Counted from the first letter of the stretch, positions 18,010-26,533 are shown. The stretch is 64,000 nucleotides of DNA from Gordonia asplenii (GCF_012933505.1 NZ_JABBNB010000001.1:372001-436000); one strand, 5' to 3'. The notes: generated from the sequence alone by a model not told the origin. Program-made: numbers and translations.

Positions 18010-18038
18010 AGCAGCGCCCGGGGTTGCCGGGCGCTGCT
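18010..18038. terminator. Strong hairpin between convergent genes
   Basis: A perfect 12-bp inverted repeat (AGCAGCGCCCGG and CCGGGCGCTGCT, 5-base loop GGTTG) lies 18 bases after the helicase stop codon and 37 bases beyond the end of the convergent DUF7455 gene. There is no T-run on either side. It fits a bidirectional, U-tract-poor terminator of the kind common in high-GC Actinobacteria. Confidence 0.65.
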
Positions 18039-18075
18039 GTGGGTGGTTGAAGTAGTGTTCGCGCGGCGTCGTCGA

Positions 18076-18285
18076 TCAGACGAGTTCGGCCGCGGACTGA
18101 TCGACCGTCGCACCGAGCTGAGCCAGCCGTGCCTCGTGCTCGGTGAAATGGTGACGGCAGAAGAGGAGTTCTCCGCCGGACGGAAGGGTGGCCCGTACCT
18201 TGGCTGCTGCGCTGCAGCGATCGCAGCGGTCTGCGGCGGTGAGGGGCGCGAACACATCGGTGGTGGTGGTTACAACAGATGACAT
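18076..18285 (-). CDS. DUF7455 small cysteine-containing protein
   Basis: This 69-residue protein fits the actinobacterial DUF7455 family. TAADRCDRCSAAAKVRA carries a CxxC pair and LLFCRHHFTEHE carries C-x-H-H, together a plausible single zinc site. The ATG at 18285 is set by an excellent ribosome site (GGAGGAATC directly before it). It sits in the block between YihY and sigA, where M. tuberculosis also has a small gene. Function is unknown. Confidence 0.8.
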   Translation of the reverse strand: MSSVVTTTTDVFAPLTAADRCDRCSAAAKVRATLPSGGELLFCRHHFTEHEARLAQLGATVDQSAAELV

Positions 18286-18490
18286 GATTCCTCCGTCCCG
18301 GGCTGACAGTGATTGTCGGTCCCAACGTGAGTGCCGCACCTGGTTGGTGTGACTCTCCTACTCTGTCAGACGATCGGCGTGCGCGTTTTGTTCCGCAGTC
18401 TCGGGTGTGTCATCTCACAGCGGCGATTTGCCAGCTCGGGATGCCCGCGTCGAGGCCGTGTCCGGTGGGTGATCCGGGCAGAATATCCGC

Positions 18491-19177
18491 ATGGTGAACG
18501 ACGAGGCACGACCCGCGGGTGAGATCAACATCGCCAGTGCGGTGCTGATGACCGCGGTCGGCGGATACATCGACGCGTTCTTGTTTCTGCGTCATCAGGT
18601 GTTCGGGTTCGCCCAGACCGGAAACGTGATCTTTCTCGCCGTCGACCTGGTCAAGGGCGGTGATTGGGTCCAATACGTGTGGCCGCTGCTCGCCTACATC
18701 GCGGGCCTCACCTGTGCGCAGGTTCTGCGGACGCGCAGGCCGGACTTGCCGAGCCGCACAGTGACCGCTGCGATGGGCTTTCAGGTCGTCGTGTTCGCGG
18801 TGCTTGCCGTTCTGCCCGGTACCGCGCCGGCGGCGCTGCTGGTCGTGACGCTGTCGTTCGTCGGTGGCGTCCGGCTCGAACTCTTCCGGGCGGCTGCCGG
18901 CATATCGTTCGTCAGCATCGCGACGACCGGCAACCTCATGCGCGCCGTGGAGGCGATCGGCGACTTCGTCCGCGGTCGGTCATCGGACCAGTTGCGCGCG
19001 ATCGCCCTGACCGTGGCGGTCGTGGTCGGCTTCATCGGTGGCGCCGTGGCTGGGGCGCTGCTGTCGCAGACGGTGACGCACGCGCTGTGGGGAGCGGTGC
19101 TCCTCGAAGCCGCGAGCATGGCGGTGTTCGCGGCCGCGTCCCGGAGGCCGTCGACCGCGGGAGGCACGCCTCAGTAG
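18491..19177 (+). CDS. DUF1275 (YoaK-like) membrane protein
   Basis: This is a 228-residue DUF1275/YoaK family integral membrane protein with about six hydrophobic helices. The first conserved block is TAVGGYIDAFLFLRHQVFGF, followed by AQTGNVIFLA, and the second half repeats the pattern with ISFVSIATTGNLM. The internal two-fold similarity (QTGNVIFL versus TTGNLMRA) is typical of the family. The ATG at 18491 is the natural start. No partner gene lies adjacent; repeat-rich DNA follows. The transported or bound substrate is unknown. Confidence 0.85.
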   Translation: MVNDEARPAGEINIASAVLMTAVGGYIDAFLFLRHQVFGFAQTGNVIFLAVDLVKGGDWVQYVWPLLAYIAGLTCAQVLRTRRPDLPSRTVTAAMGFQVVVFAVLAVLPGTAPAALLVVTLSFVGGVRLELFRAAAGISFVSIATTGNLMRAVEAIGDFVRGRSSDQLRAIALTVAVVVGFIGGAVAGALLSQTVTHALWGAVLLEAASMAVFAAASRRPSTAGGTPQ

Positions 19178-19247
19178 GGCTACTGGTGGTGTGTCGCGGC
19201 TAGTGGTATTGATATCTTGCGCGCATCCTGCTTCGCCGTATCCTGCT

Positions 19248-19344
19248 GGTTGAGCGGGGCGACGCCGAGTCGAAACCACTGTGACGCTGCGGGTTGCGTC
19301 ATTGCCCGGCCGGTGGGGTTTCGACTCGCTCCGCTCGCTCAACC
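19248..19344. repeat. Inverted pair of GGTTTCGACTCGC-type repeats
   Basis: The first arm (19248-19277) begins GGTTGAGC and ends CGAGTCGAAACC. The second arm (19317-19344) begins GGTTTCGACTCG and ends CGCTCAACC. They are imperfect reverse complements separated by 39 bases and could form a long hairpin. The motif is of a kind I associate with repeated intergenic elements in Gordonia and relatives. Confidence 0.7.
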
Positions 19345-19382
19345 GGCAGAGGAGCGCAACGTCGTACAACTCTTTAAGTGCG
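19316..19382. repeat. Direct repeat, first copy (pairs with 19649-19714)
   Basis: From GGGTTTCGACTCGC onward this stretch is nearly identical to 19649-19714, including the tail GCGCAACGTCGTACAACTC followed by TTTAAGTGCG. The shared tail extends well beyond the short GGTTTCGACTCGC core, so the pair reflects a duplication of about 67 bp rather than two chance core copies. Confidence 0.75.
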
Positions 19383-19547
19383 TGTCTCCCTAGTTCGCGG
19401 GCGTTTCCACTCACCCGCGGCACACAGGTCGGGTACCCGACTCACCACCTGCCCCACCGGTGACAACGGATCGATGCCGCGCGCACCTCGAGCGCTGACG
19501 CGTACTTGGTGTCGAAGTTGCGGTGACTGTGATTCGCCGCGCAGAAC

Positions 19548-19645
19548 GCACTGGCCCTGATTGGAAACTGCCCGCTCGGCGACGGCGGGGTGAATGTTCC
19601 CCCGGCGACGGTGACGGGACTGAGTGCAATCGGCCGCTCGGGGCC
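19548..19645. repeat. Dispersed GATTGCAATC-type intergenic repeat, copy E
   Basis: This copy reads GCACTGGCCCTGATTGG at its left end, GGTGAATGTTCCCCCGGCG in its core and GAGTGCAATCGGCCG at its right end. It is closely similar over about 98 bp to copy F at 29849-29945 and lies in the same orientation. It is wedged between the two direct copies of the other repeat family. Confidence 0.75.
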
Positions 19646-19648
19646 AGA

Positions 19649-19714
19649 GGGTTTCGACTCGCTCCGCTCGCTCAACCGGCGGAGAAAACGCAACGTCATA
19701 CAACTCTTAAGTGC
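19649..19714. repeat. Direct repeat, second copy (pairs with 19316-19382)
   Basis: This second copy contains the GGTTTCGACTCGC core (19650-19677) and the CAACGTCATACAACTC tail. It differs from the first copy by a few substitutions and a single-base length change in the T-run of the tail. It ends 10 bases before the stop codon of the DUF5685 gene. Confidence 0.75.
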
Positions 19715-19723
19715 GACAATCCA

Positions 19724-20827
19724 CTAGCAGTCGCAGCTGCAGTCGCAACAATCGCAGTCGCAACAGTCGCCACAGCAGCCGTCGTCGCCGCAGCAATCGC
19801 CGCATCCGTCACAGTCGCAGTTGTCGCACGACGAGTCGAAACAGCGGTCGCGCCAGCGCTCCTTGTTGGGATCGGCCGCCTTGCCCAGCGATACCTCGCC
19901 GACGTCGAGGCCGTCGAACTGGTCCGAATCGAACCCGTCCGGGCCGATCGGTGTCCCCGCGACGACGGGCGCGGCGTCGAACACCTTGTGAAATGTGCGA
20001 TGCATTCCGCCGAGGAGGGCGGCACGGAGCAGCCGGTCGTCGTGCAGGATGAGGTCGTCGAAGCGCCGCACGACGGCCCGGTAGAGCCGCAGGCAGTCCG
20101 CGCGCGCCTGCTCGGTGGTGGTGCCGGTCTTCTCCAGCGGATTGAAATCGCCGCGCCGGACGTCGTCGGCGCGGTCGGCGACGGCGTCGATCAGGTGCGC
20201 GAACGCCCCGAAGTCGGCTCCGATGTCGGCGAGCGGTGCGCGGTTGGCTTCGACGCCCGCGACGTCGGCGCCCGCGGCGAACACCGCCGACGTCGAGCGG
20301 ACCGTCGGCTCGATGATCGCGTGCAGCGTCTCGCCGGTGAGTTCGGCCCGCGCCGACGCGGCCGGGTCACCGAGCAGTGTCTCGACGTCCACCAGCGGCG
20401 CAATGCCGACGTCGGCGAGGGCGCGGCGCCGCAGTGCGTCGGCGGCCCGTCCCGCCGTCCACGACTGCCAACGACTCTGTGCGGCAAGCCCGTTCACGCG
20501 TTCGGCGACGACGTCGGCGGCCCGTGCGCCGGCCAGCGTCAGCGATGCGGTGGTGCCGAGCCGGATTCCGAGATCAGCGGCGTCGACGACGTCGGCGCGG
20601 CGCATTCCACGGAGCGGGCAGGGACCGGCAGTGTGCGTGTCCGACGTCGAATCTCGTTGCGCCGCAACAAGAATGGACAGCATTACGGCGTCGGTGTTGG
20701 TGATCGCCCGATAGGGCTGGCCGTGCCGGTCGCGGAGGGACAGACACAGGCCGCACAGGTGAGCGCGCCATTGGTCGCGCAATTCGTCGTCGAGATGCGC
20801 CGTACAGGGGCGCGCAATGCCAAGCAC
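19724..20827 (-). CDS. DUF5685-like protein with a metallothionein-like cysteine tail
   Basis: This is a 367-residue protein that I place in the DUF5685 family. It opens with a cysteine at position 8 and HLCGLCLSLRDRHG near residues 23-36, giving a CxxC pair, then long alanine-rich helices. The last 39 residues (329-367) contain 17 cysteines, spaced mostly as CC, CxC and CxxC, with the rest largely Asp and Gly. That composition could bind several metal ions or iron-sulfur clusters, or be a substrate for thiol modification. The stop codon lies at the edge of a repeat. It is transcribed toward DUF1275. Function is unknown; metal storage or a cluster-carrying role is only inferred from the tail. 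Confidence 0.78.
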   Translation of the reverse strand: MLGIARPCTAHLDDELRDQWRAHLCGLCLSLRDRHGQPYRAITNTDAVMLSILVAAQRDSTSDTHTAGPCPLRGMRRADVVDAADLGIRLGTTASLTLAGARAADVVAERVNGLAAQSRWQSWTAGRAADALRRRALADVGIAPLVDVETLLGDPAASARAELTGETLHAIIEPTVRSTSAVFAAGADVAGVEANRAPLADIGADFGAFAHLIDAVADRADDVRRGDFNPLEKTGTTTEQARADCLRLYRAVVRRFDDLILHDDRLLRAALLGGMHRTFHKVFDAAPVVAGTPIGPDGFDSDQFDGLDVGEVSLGKAADPNKERWRDRCFDSSCDNCDCDGCGDCCGDDGCCGDCCDCDCCDCSCDC

Positions 20828-20916
20828 CGCCTAACAATAGACAACTCCGGCCGTCCCGTGCGGACGACCGGAGAGTCAGTAATTCGATTGGGGGACAGGC
20901 GATCTAACGCGGTCGC

Positions 20917-22374
20917 TCAGTCCAGGTAGTCGCGCAGCACCTGCGAGCGCGACGGGTGGCGCAGCTTGCTCATCGTCTTCGACTCGATCTGGCGGATGCG
21001 CTCACGGGTGACGCCGTAGACCTGCCCGATCTCGTCGAGCGTCCGCGGCTGACCGTCGGTCAAGCCGAAGCGCAGCCGTACGACGCCGGCCTCGCGCTCG
21101 GACAGCGTCTCCAGGACCGACTGCAGCTGATCCTGCAGCAGCGTGAAGGAGACCGCGTCGACGGCCACGACCGCCTCGGAGTCCTCGATGAAGTCGCCGA
21201 GCTGGCTGTCGCCCTCGTCGCCGATCGTCTGGTCCAGCGAGATGGGTTCACGCGCGTACTGCTGGATCTCCAGCACCTTCTCCGGCGTGATGTCCATTTC
21301 CTTGGCGAGCTCTTCGGGAGTGGGCTCGCGGCCCAGATCCTGCAGCAATTCACGCTGGATGCGGCCGAGCTTGTTGATCACCTCGACCATGTGCACCGGG
21401 ATACGGATAGTGCGTGCCTGGTCGGCCATGGCGCGGGTGATGGCCTGCCGGATCCACCACGTCGCATAGGTCGAGAACTTGTAGCCCTTGGTGTAGTCGA
21501 ACTTCTCGACCGCACGGATCAGGCCCAGGTTGCCCTCCTGAATGAGGTCCAGGAACGCCATGCCGCGACCGGTGTAACGCTTGGCCAGCGACACGACCAG
21601 ACGCAGGTTGGCTTCGAGGAGGTGATTCTTGGCGCGGTTGCCGTCACGGGCCACCTCGCTGTAGAGGCGGCGCTGCGCCGGAGCCAGCTTCTCGCCGGCC
21701 TCCATGATGCGACGCAGGCGCTCCGCGGCGAAGAGTCCGGCCTCGATCCGCTTGGCGAGCTGCACCTCTTCCTCGGCGTTGAGCAGCGCGACCTTGCCGA
21801 TCTGCTTGAGGTAGGCGCGGACCGAGTCGGCGGAGGCGGTCAGCTCGGCGTCCTTGCGGGCCTGCCGCAGCGCCTCCGACTCCTCCTCGTCCCAGACGAA
21901 GTCGCCCGAGGCCTTGTCGGCGGCGGTCGGCTCGTTGGTCTCCTCTTTGCCCTTGGCGGCCGCCTTGGGCTTGGCCGGAGCCGACTCGTCGGCGTCCTCG
22001 GAATCGTCCTCGTCGTCGGAGTCGTCATCGTCGTCGGTGAGATCCTCGGCGAGGTCGACGTCGTCGGTCAGGTCGGTGTCGGGGCCGTCCATGTCGTCGA
22101 TCGACGGCTCATCGAGTTCGTTCTCGTCGACGACTTCGCCGTTGGGGGTGTCGGAGGTGCCGACGGCCTTCGCCGGGGCCTTCTTGGCGCCGGCCTTCTT
22201 AGCCGGGGCCTTCTTCGCGGCGGCCTTGCGGGCGGGTGCCTTCTTGGCCGCGGCCTTACGTGGTGCGCGCTTGGCGGGAGCCTTGCGGGCGGTGGGATTG
22301 TCACCGGTCGATGACGCGGTGGCAGCCGAGGCGGCGATGTCGGATTCCGCCGATTGTGTCTGGGAGGCAGCCAC
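20917..22374 (-). CDS. sigA: Principal RNA polymerase sigma factor SigA
   Basis: This is the housekeeping sigma-70 factor, 485 residues. Residues 30-75 form a Lys/Ala/Pro repeat tail (KKAPAKKA and similar), 85-140 are strongly acidic, and the conserved core from about 160 carries regions 1.2 to 4, with [20 protein letters not shown] in region 2 and [20 protein letters not shown] in region 4.2. I chose GTG 22374 rather than TTG 22380: the AAAGG ribosome site is 6 bases from the GTG but touches the TTG, and SigA of related genera also begins VAA. A -10/-35 candidate lies about 100 bases upstream. Confidence 0.96.
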   Translation of the reverse strand: MAASQTQSAESDIAASAATASSTGDNPTARKAPAKRAPRKAAAKKAPARKAAAKKAPAKKAGAKKAPAKAVGTSDTPNGEVVDENELDEPSIDDMDGPDTDLTDDVDLAEDLTDDDDDSDDEDDSEDADESAPAKPKAAAKGKEETNEPTAADKASGDFVWDEEESEALRQARKDAELTASADSVRAYLKQIGKVALLNAEEEVQLAKRIEAGLFAAERLRRIMEAGEKLAPAQRRLYSEVARDGNRAKNHLLEANLRLVVSLAKRYTGRGMAFLDLIQEGNLGLIRAVEKFDYTKGYKFSTYATWWIRQAITRAMADQARTIRIPVHMVEVINKLGRIQRELLQDLGREPTPEELAKEMDITPEKVLEIQQYAREPISLDQTIGDEGDSQLGDFIEDSEAVVAVDAVSFTLLQDQLQSVLETLSEREAGVVRLRFGLTDGQPRTLDEIGQVYGVTRERIRQIESKTMSKLRHPSRSQVLRDYLD

Positions 22375-22473
22375 GTACAACCTTTCGGACGAGCAGATGA
22401 GAAGTCGCGTCGGGGGGCGCTTGACGTCCGCGATGCGAGGGGCTGGTTGGTGCGAACCGCACCGCTGACGAAC

Positions 22474-22501
22474 ATTGTAACGACACCTGAGAAAAGGTGA
22501 A
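22474..22501 (-). promoter_or_regulatory. Candidate sigA promoter
   Basis: On the minus strand a TACAAT -10 hexamer (22474-22479) follows a TTCACC -35 hexamer (22496-22501) after 16 bases. Transcription would start near 22467 and give a leader of about 90 bases. The -10 is strong for a high-GC genome; the -35 and spacing are acceptable rather than ideal. Confidence 0.5.
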
Positions 22502-22572
22502 GAAAAGGCCAGCTAGCGGACGTGTCGCCGGGTTGAGACGGACGACTTGAGGCCGCCCCGACGTGCCCGCGG

Positions 22573-23349
22573 TCAGACTCGCAGACCGGCTTTGACGGCC
22601 ATCGCGGCACCGACGATACCCGCGGTGTTGAGCAGCGACGCCGGCACCACCGGGACCTCATTGGTGAGCAGCGGAATCCACTTGTGCGCCTTGCGGCTGA
22701 TTCCGCCGCCCGCGATGAACAGCATCGGCGAGAACAGCTTCTCGTAGGTCTTCAGGACCTCGGAGAGTTTCTCGGTCCACTTCTCGTAGCTCCAGTCGTT
22801 GTCTTCTTTGATCTTCGACGACGCCCGATGCTCGGCGATCTTGCCGCGGATCTCCAGATGCCCCAACTCGGTGTTGGGCAGCAGCATGCCGTGATACATG
22901 ATCGCCGAGCCGATGCCGGTGCCGATCGTCAGGAAGATCACCACGCCGTCGACCTCGTTGGAGGCGTGACCGTAACTCGATTCGGCCATGCCCGCCGCGT
23001 CGGCGTCGTTGAGCACCGACAGCAGACGGTCGGGCAGGTGCCGACCGAACAGCTCGTAGACGTCGGTGCCGATCCACGAGGGGTCGATGTTGGCGGCGCT
23101 GCGCGCGTGTCCACCGGTGACGACGCACGGCAGGGTGATGCCTACCGGACCCTCCCAGCCGAAATGCGCGACGACGTCGCCGACACCCTGCGCGACGGCC
23201 GCGGGCGTGGCCGGCCGCGGCGTGAGGACCTTGAACCGGTCACCGACGAGTTCGCCGGTGTCCAGATCGACGATGCCGCCTTTGATGCCGGACCCGCCGA
23301 CGTCGATGCCGAAGCTCAGATTGCGGGACTCACTTGTGGTGTCAGACAT
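22573..23349 (-). CDS. ppgK: Polyphosphate glucokinase
   Basis: This is a 258-residue ROK-type glucokinase that phosphorylates glucose using polyphosphate or ATP. The phosphate loop [15 protein letters not shown] is at residues 14-28. The catalytic aspartate is in [11 protein letters not shown], the second phosphate motif is [10 protein letters not shown], and the sugar-binding segment is LGHLEIRGK. Length and motif order fit PpgK of M. tuberculosis (Rv2702), which also neighbours sigA. It lies upstream of sigA in the same direction, separated by about 200 bp that hold the sigA promoter, and diverges from suhB. Confidence 0.93.
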   Translation of the reverse strand: MSDTTSESRNLSFGIDVGGSGIKGGIVDLDTGELVGDRFKVLTPRPATPAAVAQGVGDVVAHFGWEGPVGITLPCVVTGGHARSAANIDPSWIGTDVYELFGRHLPDRLLSVLNDADAAGMAESSYGHASNEVDGVVIFLTIGTGIGSAIMYHGMLLPNTELGHLEIRGKIAEHRASSKIKEDNDWSYEKWTEKLSEVLKTYEKLFSPMLFIAGGGISRKAHKWIPLLTNEVPVVPASLLNTAGIVGAAMAVKAGLRV

Positions 23350-23469
23350 GGCTTTGCGAAGGTCCTTTCGATTCGCACACGCTCGGTGTGATCAGGCTAA
23401 CGGCAAAAGCGTGCGCGTGAGCGCCTCTCAGCCGGACCCGCGCAACGGCGTCGATGACACACTGGTGAC

Positions 23470-24366
23470 GTGACCGAAACCGCCCGCACAGGACAGCTCA
23501 GCACCGATGCCGACGACCTCGCGCTCGTCGCCACCGACATCGCGCAGACGGCCGCCGCGCATGTTCGACGCCGCCGACCCGAATTATTCGGGTCCGCAAC
23601 GGTTTACGAGTCATCCGACGGGGTGGGCGGAGCGGCCGCGGTGTCGACCAAGTCGACGCCGACCGACCCGGTGACCCTCGCCGACACCGAGACCGAGGAG
23701 ATGATCGCGTCCCTGCTGGCCGAGCGCCGGCCCGGGGAGGAGATGCTCGGCGAGGAGGGCGGCGGGACGGTCGACATCCCGCGCGGGGTGCGCTGGGTGG
23801 TGGACCCGATTGACGGAACCGTCAACTTCATGTACGGAATACCCGCATACGCGGTGTCGGTGGCCGCTCAGATCGACGGCGTCTCGGTGGCCGGGGCCGT
23901 CGTCGACGTCGCGCGCGAGGTCACCTATGCCGCGGCGCGGGGGTCGGGCGCCTACCGGCACTCCGGCGATGCGCGGGATCGGTTGCGGGTCAGTGGAATC
24001 GACGACGTGTCGCTGGCCCTGGTGGCGACCGGGTTCGCCTACGACCGACGCCGTCGGGAACAGCAGGCGGGCATCATCGCGGCGCTCCTGCCGCGGATCA
24101 GAGACATTCGACGAGTGGGAGCGGCGGCGCTGGATCTGTGCATGGTCGCCAGCGGCGCGGTCGACGCGCACATCGAACACGGGCTCAGTCCATGGGACTG
24201 GGCGGCGGGCGGACTCATCGCCGCCGAGGCGGGAGCGGTGGTCACACTGCCGCCCGCGCAGTCGCGATCGAGCGACGGCCATCCGACGATCGCACTGAGT
24301 CCCGGCGTGGCACAAGAGATGACGCGGCTGTTCGACGAGGTCGGCGCGCTGCGGGACCTGCCGTAG
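23470..24366 (+). CDS. suhB: Inositol monophosphatase family protein SuhB
   Basis: This is a 298-residue Mg-dependent phosphatase of the inositol monophosphatase family, expected to make free myo-inositol for phosphatidylinositol and mycothiol. Metal-binding landmarks are [16 protein letters not shown] (about residues 116-124) and the C-terminal [15 protein letters not shown]. The GTG start at 23470 gives normal length. Divergence from ppgK and closeness to cei repeat the M. tuberculosis order (Rv2701c). Other family members act on fructose-1,6-bisphosphate or PAP, so substrate identity is inferred from synteny. Confidence 0.9.
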   Translation: MTETARTGQLSTDADDLALVATDIAQTAAAHVRRRRPELFGSATVYESSDGVGGAAAVSTKSTPTDPVTLADTETEEMIASLLAERRPGEEMLGEEGGGTVDIPRGVRWVVDPIDGTVNFMYGIPAYAVSVAAQIDGVSVAGAVVDVAREVTYAAARGSGAYRHSGDARDRLRVSGIDDVSLALVATGFAYDRRRREQQAGIIAALLPRIRDIRRVGAAALDLCMVASGAVDAHIEHGLSPWDWAAGGLIAAEAGAVVTLPPAQSRSSDGHPTIALSPGVAQEMTRLFDEVGALRDLP

Positions 24367-24439
24367 GCGACTTGCCGGCCGAAAGTCGTCACAGCGGCCG
24401 CCGCGGGTGAGGTCGACTCGTTCCTCGCTCAGCACGGCG

Positions 24440-24465
24440 CCTCGCTTCGGCACTCGGGGAGCGGG
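24440..24465. repeat. CGCTCCCCGAGTGCCGAAGCG-type repeat, inverted copy
   Basis: Read on the minus strand this is CCCGCTCCCCGAGTGCCG followed by AAGCGAGG. Two direct-strand copies occur at 47351-47373 and 47404-47427. The copy lies in the gap between convergent suhB and cei, and may form part of a transcription end. Confidence 0.6.
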
Positions 24466-24496
24466 GGTGGGTGTCGGTAGGCAGCTTCGGCAGCTC

Positions 24497-25213
24497 CTAA
24501 CACTTCGCCGAGTGCACTGCTTTCACCAGGGACGGGTCGACGCCGGTCTTGGGATCCTTCGGGTCGGCTGACCGCAGCGCTTCGAGAGCGGCCTGCGCGT
24601 CCTGGCTCTGCTCATGCGTCTTGTACTGCAGCCCGAGGGCGACGTCGACGCTGGTGCCGGTCCGGCCGTCGTTGACGAGCTGTGCGCACGGAATGGCCAG
24701 CCAGACCGCGGCGGCGCTGGATTTGCCCGCCGGGCCGAAGCGGATCTGGGCCACGCAGTCGAGATCCTGGTTGGGGTAGAGCGGATCGTCGCCGTAGGCA
24801 CTGTCCGGCGTCGGGGAGAACCCCTGTGCGATGAGGTCGTCGGAGACCGTGCGCGCCGCGCCGCGGGTCGTCGACGCGTTGAGCACCCGCACCGAGAAGG
24901 TGCTCAGCGCGGCCGGCGTGACCGTGAGCATGTCGTCGCGCGACGCCGCGGTCAGCTTGGCAGCGGTCGTCGGGGCCGGTGCCGGCTTCGGGGCGGCCGA
25001 CGTCGAGGCCGACGCACTCGCCGACGCCGCGGTCGGTTGGTTGCAGTCGACGGCGACGGACTGCTTGTCGCCGCCGGTGAGTGCGACCGTCCACACCACG
25101 ATTGCGGCGAGCGCGAGCACCACCACGAGAATCAGGGCGGGCACCATGACGCGACGACGGTAGGGCCGCCCCCGCCGATCTGCCGCCCGACCGTGCGTAA
25201 TGTTGCTCACCAC
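24497..25213 (-). CDS. cei: Cell envelope integrity protein Cei
   Basis: This is a 238-residue membrane-anchored protein matching Cei (Rv2700), required for envelope integrity in mycobacteria. A basic N-terminus (ADRRGRPYRRR) precedes a single transmembrane helix VMVPALILVVVLALAAIVVW (about residues 22-41). A Ser/Ala/Pro linker then leads to a LytR-C-like extracytoplasmic domain starting at STFSVRVLNASTTRGAA. Cysteines at CNQP, DCVAQ, IPCAQ and the terminal SAKC may form disulfides. Tandem GTG codons at 25208-25213 make either a possible start. It diverges from the DUF4193 gene across a 429-bp regulatory region. Confidence 0.85.
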   Translation of the reverse strand: MVSNITHGRAADRRGRPYRRRVMVPALILVVVLALAAIVVWTVALTGGDKQSVAVDCNQPTAASASASASTSAAPKPAPAPTTAAKLTAASRDDMLTVTPAALSTFSVRVLNASTTRGAARTVSDDLIAQGFSPTPDSAYGDDPLYPNQDLDCVAQIRFGPAGKSSAAAVWLAIPCAQLVNDGRTGTSVDVALGLQYKTHEQSQDAQAALEALRSADPKDPKTGVDPSLVKAVHSAKC

Positions 25214-25377
25214 GCGCTACGCCACCTCATTCGCGTTCGACATCGTGCACGCCCGGTGCGCCGATGGGTTGGGTCGATTTCCTCGACCACTCTAAAGGGT
25301 TGGACACGCGGACACCGCTGCCGCCGGGTCGTGTCGGCGTGCATCGGCGGGTCGATTCCCACACGCCGACGCCGCTA

Positions 25378-25406
25378 TTGACCAGATGTCAGCAGTGGGC
25401 TATATT
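25378..25406 (+). promoter_or_regulatory. Near-consensus SigA promoter upstream of the DUF4193 gene
   Basis: TTGACC (25378-25383) is followed after exactly 17 bases by TATATT (25401-25406). This is the best housekeeping promoter I see in the window. Transcription would start near 25413, about 230 bases before the ATG. Confidence 0.7.
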
Positions 25407-25453
25407 GTGGCGCGCCGAGCCGGAGAGAATCAGCCCAGCAAGACTTCCGTTGT

Positions 25454-25469
25454 GTGATGAACATCACTG
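25454..25469. promoter_or_regulatory. Crp/GlxR-like binding site
   Basis: TGTGATGAACATCACT fits the TGTGA-N6-TCACA pattern of actinobacterial Crp/GlxR sites with one mismatch at the last base. It is centred about 49 bases downstream of the predicted start at 25413. For that promoter it would act as a roadblock; it could activate a second promoter further down. Confidence 0.5.
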
Positions 25470-25519
25470 AAACGGCGAGGGTCGGCGGCAACAAATGCAG
25501 GGGTAGTGGCGTTGTATCA

Positions 25520-25551
25520 CCGACCGATGGACGAACATTCTCGTCCGTCGG
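25520..25551 (+). other. Leader hairpin in the DUF4193 5' untranslated region
   Basis: GGACGA and TCGTCC pair around the loop ACATTC. The outer CCGAC and GTCGG extend the stem with a 4-base CGAT bulge on the left side. No T-run follows, so it is not a classical terminator. A role in mRNA stability or control is possible. Confidence 0.5.
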
Positions 25552-25642
25552 CCAGCACGGCGACTCCACCCGGCCACGAGCTGGAATGTGGCGTTGAGCA
25601 CGCGGCGACACGCGGCGTGAAGACAATGAGTGAGGCAGGGAA

Positions 25643-25942
25643 ATGGCTACTGACTACGATGCTCCGCGTCGCACCGACTCCGAGGACATCGGTGAGGATT
25701 CGCTGGAGGAATTGAAGGCTCGCCGCAGTGAGGCGCAGTCGTCGTCGGTCGACGTCGACGAGGGTGACACGGCCGAGTCCTTCGAACTCCCCGGTGCCGA
25801 CCTTTCCGGTGAGGAATTGTCGGTGCGCGTCGTGCCCAAGCAGGCCGACGAATTCACTTGTACGAGTTGCTTTCTCGTATATCACCGCAGCCGCCTCGAT
25901 CATGAGAACGGCAGCGAGATGATCTGCGTCGACTGCGCCTGA
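25643..25942 (+). CDS. DUF4193 zinc-ribbon-like protein
   Basis: This 99-residue DUF4193 protein is strongly conserved in Actinobacteria (Rv2699c in M. tuberculosis). The N-terminal half is acidic (ESFELPGADLSGEELSV). The C-terminal half has TCTSCFLVYHRSRL and MICVDCA, giving two CxxC pairs typical of a zinc ribbon. The ATG at 25643 is preceded by AGGCAGGG as ribosome site. The long structured leader with a near-consensus promoter suggests high, controlled expression. Similarity to RbpA-type acidic zinc proteins in layout hints at nucleic-acid or polymerase contact, but that is inference only. Confidence 0.88.
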   Translation: MATDYDAPRRTDSEDIGEDSLEELKARRSEAQSSSVDVDEGDTAESFELPGADLSGEELSVRVVPKQADEFTCTSCFLVYHRSRLDHENGSEMICVDCA

Positions 25943-26011
25943 GCGTTCGACGAGAAACGGGGGAGCCGGGCCGCTGGCGGGATCGCCGCCAGCACCGTCC
26001 CGGGTCGGGGA

Positions 26012-26533
26012 TCAGTCCCGATCGGTGGGGGCGGGCGCGTGGCGGGCGTCGATGACGTTCAGCGCCGCGAGGACCTGCTCGGGATGGCGGGTCGACACCA
26101 GCCAGTAGGGGGTCGGGTCGTCGGGGTCGTCGAGGACCAGCAGCACCATCGTCTTCACCCACGCGCGATGCATGAGGTAGGCGGCCGGATCGAGCTGGCG
26201 GCCCAGTGCCGCGCTCTTCGCCGTCGGCGGCACCGACGCCGCGCGATCGATCACCGCGCGGGGCAGGGTGGCCTTGTCGGCGACGAGTTCACCGTCGGCG
26301 GTCACGCGGATGTGCACCCGCCCCATCGACCACAGCAACCACGCGATCAGGATCGCGACCACGAAGTATCCGACGACGCTCCACGACGCTCCGTGCGCGG
26401 CCAGCGAGATCTCGTACCCGACGATGCCGGTCAGCAGGGCGCCGGCGAGCCACCACCAGGCGGGAACGTACAGGCGCTCGGAGTAGACGTCGGCAGCGGC
26501 GGGATCACCGGACGGCGATTGCGGAGATGACAC
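26012..26533 (-). CDS. DUF3093 membrane protein
   Basis: This is a 173-residue DUF3093 protein (Rv2698 in M. tuberculosis). Two transmembrane segments, VPAWWWLAGALLTGIVGYEI and VVGYFVVAILIAWLLW, precede a cytoplasmic domain with VHIRVTADGELVADKATLPR and a C-terminal WLVSTRHPEQVLAAL. The GTG at 26533 is chosen because ATG 26575 would run across the divergent dut start; only 23 bp then separate the two starts. Function is unknown. Confidence 0.8.
   Translation of the reverse strand: MSSPQSPSGDPAAADVYSERLYVPAWWWLAGALLTGIVGYEISLAAHGASWSVVGYFVVAILIAWLLWSMGRVHIRVTADGELVADKATLPRAVIDRAASVPPTAKSAALGRQLDPAAYLMHRAWVKTMVLLVLDDPDDPTPYWLVSTRHPEQVLAALNVIDARHAPAPTDRD

Larger units (their letters stand above)
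19178..19723. other. 546-bp gene-free, repeat-rich region
   Basis: No credible gene lies here. The stretch holds an inverted pair and a direct pair of one repeat family (19248-19344; 19316-19382 with 19649-19714) and one copy of the GATTGCAATC-type element (19548-19645), each listed separately. The remaining sequence between about 19385 and 19545 shows no motif beyond a CCCCACCGGTGACA stretch that also precedes repeat copy F near 29831. Confidence 0.7.
25214..25642. other. 429-bp regulatory region between cei and the DUF4193 gene
   Basis: No gene is visible. Facing the DUF4193 gene it contains a near-consensus promoter (25378-25406), a Crp/GlxR-like palindrome (25454-25469) and a strong hairpin (25520-25551), so the DUF4193 transcript would carry a structured leader of about 230 bases. 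Confidence 0.6.

Noticed and set aside
19724-19860. CAGTCGCA-like repetitive DNA considered as a separate satellite repeat
   Set aside because: The periodicity is explained by Cys/Asp/Gly codons of the DUF5685 tail on the minus strand.
23396-23404. Possible IdeR or Fur-like half-site near AGGCTAACGG between ppgK and suhB
   Set aside because: Only a short half of the 19-bp IdeR consensus is present, without the palindromic partner.
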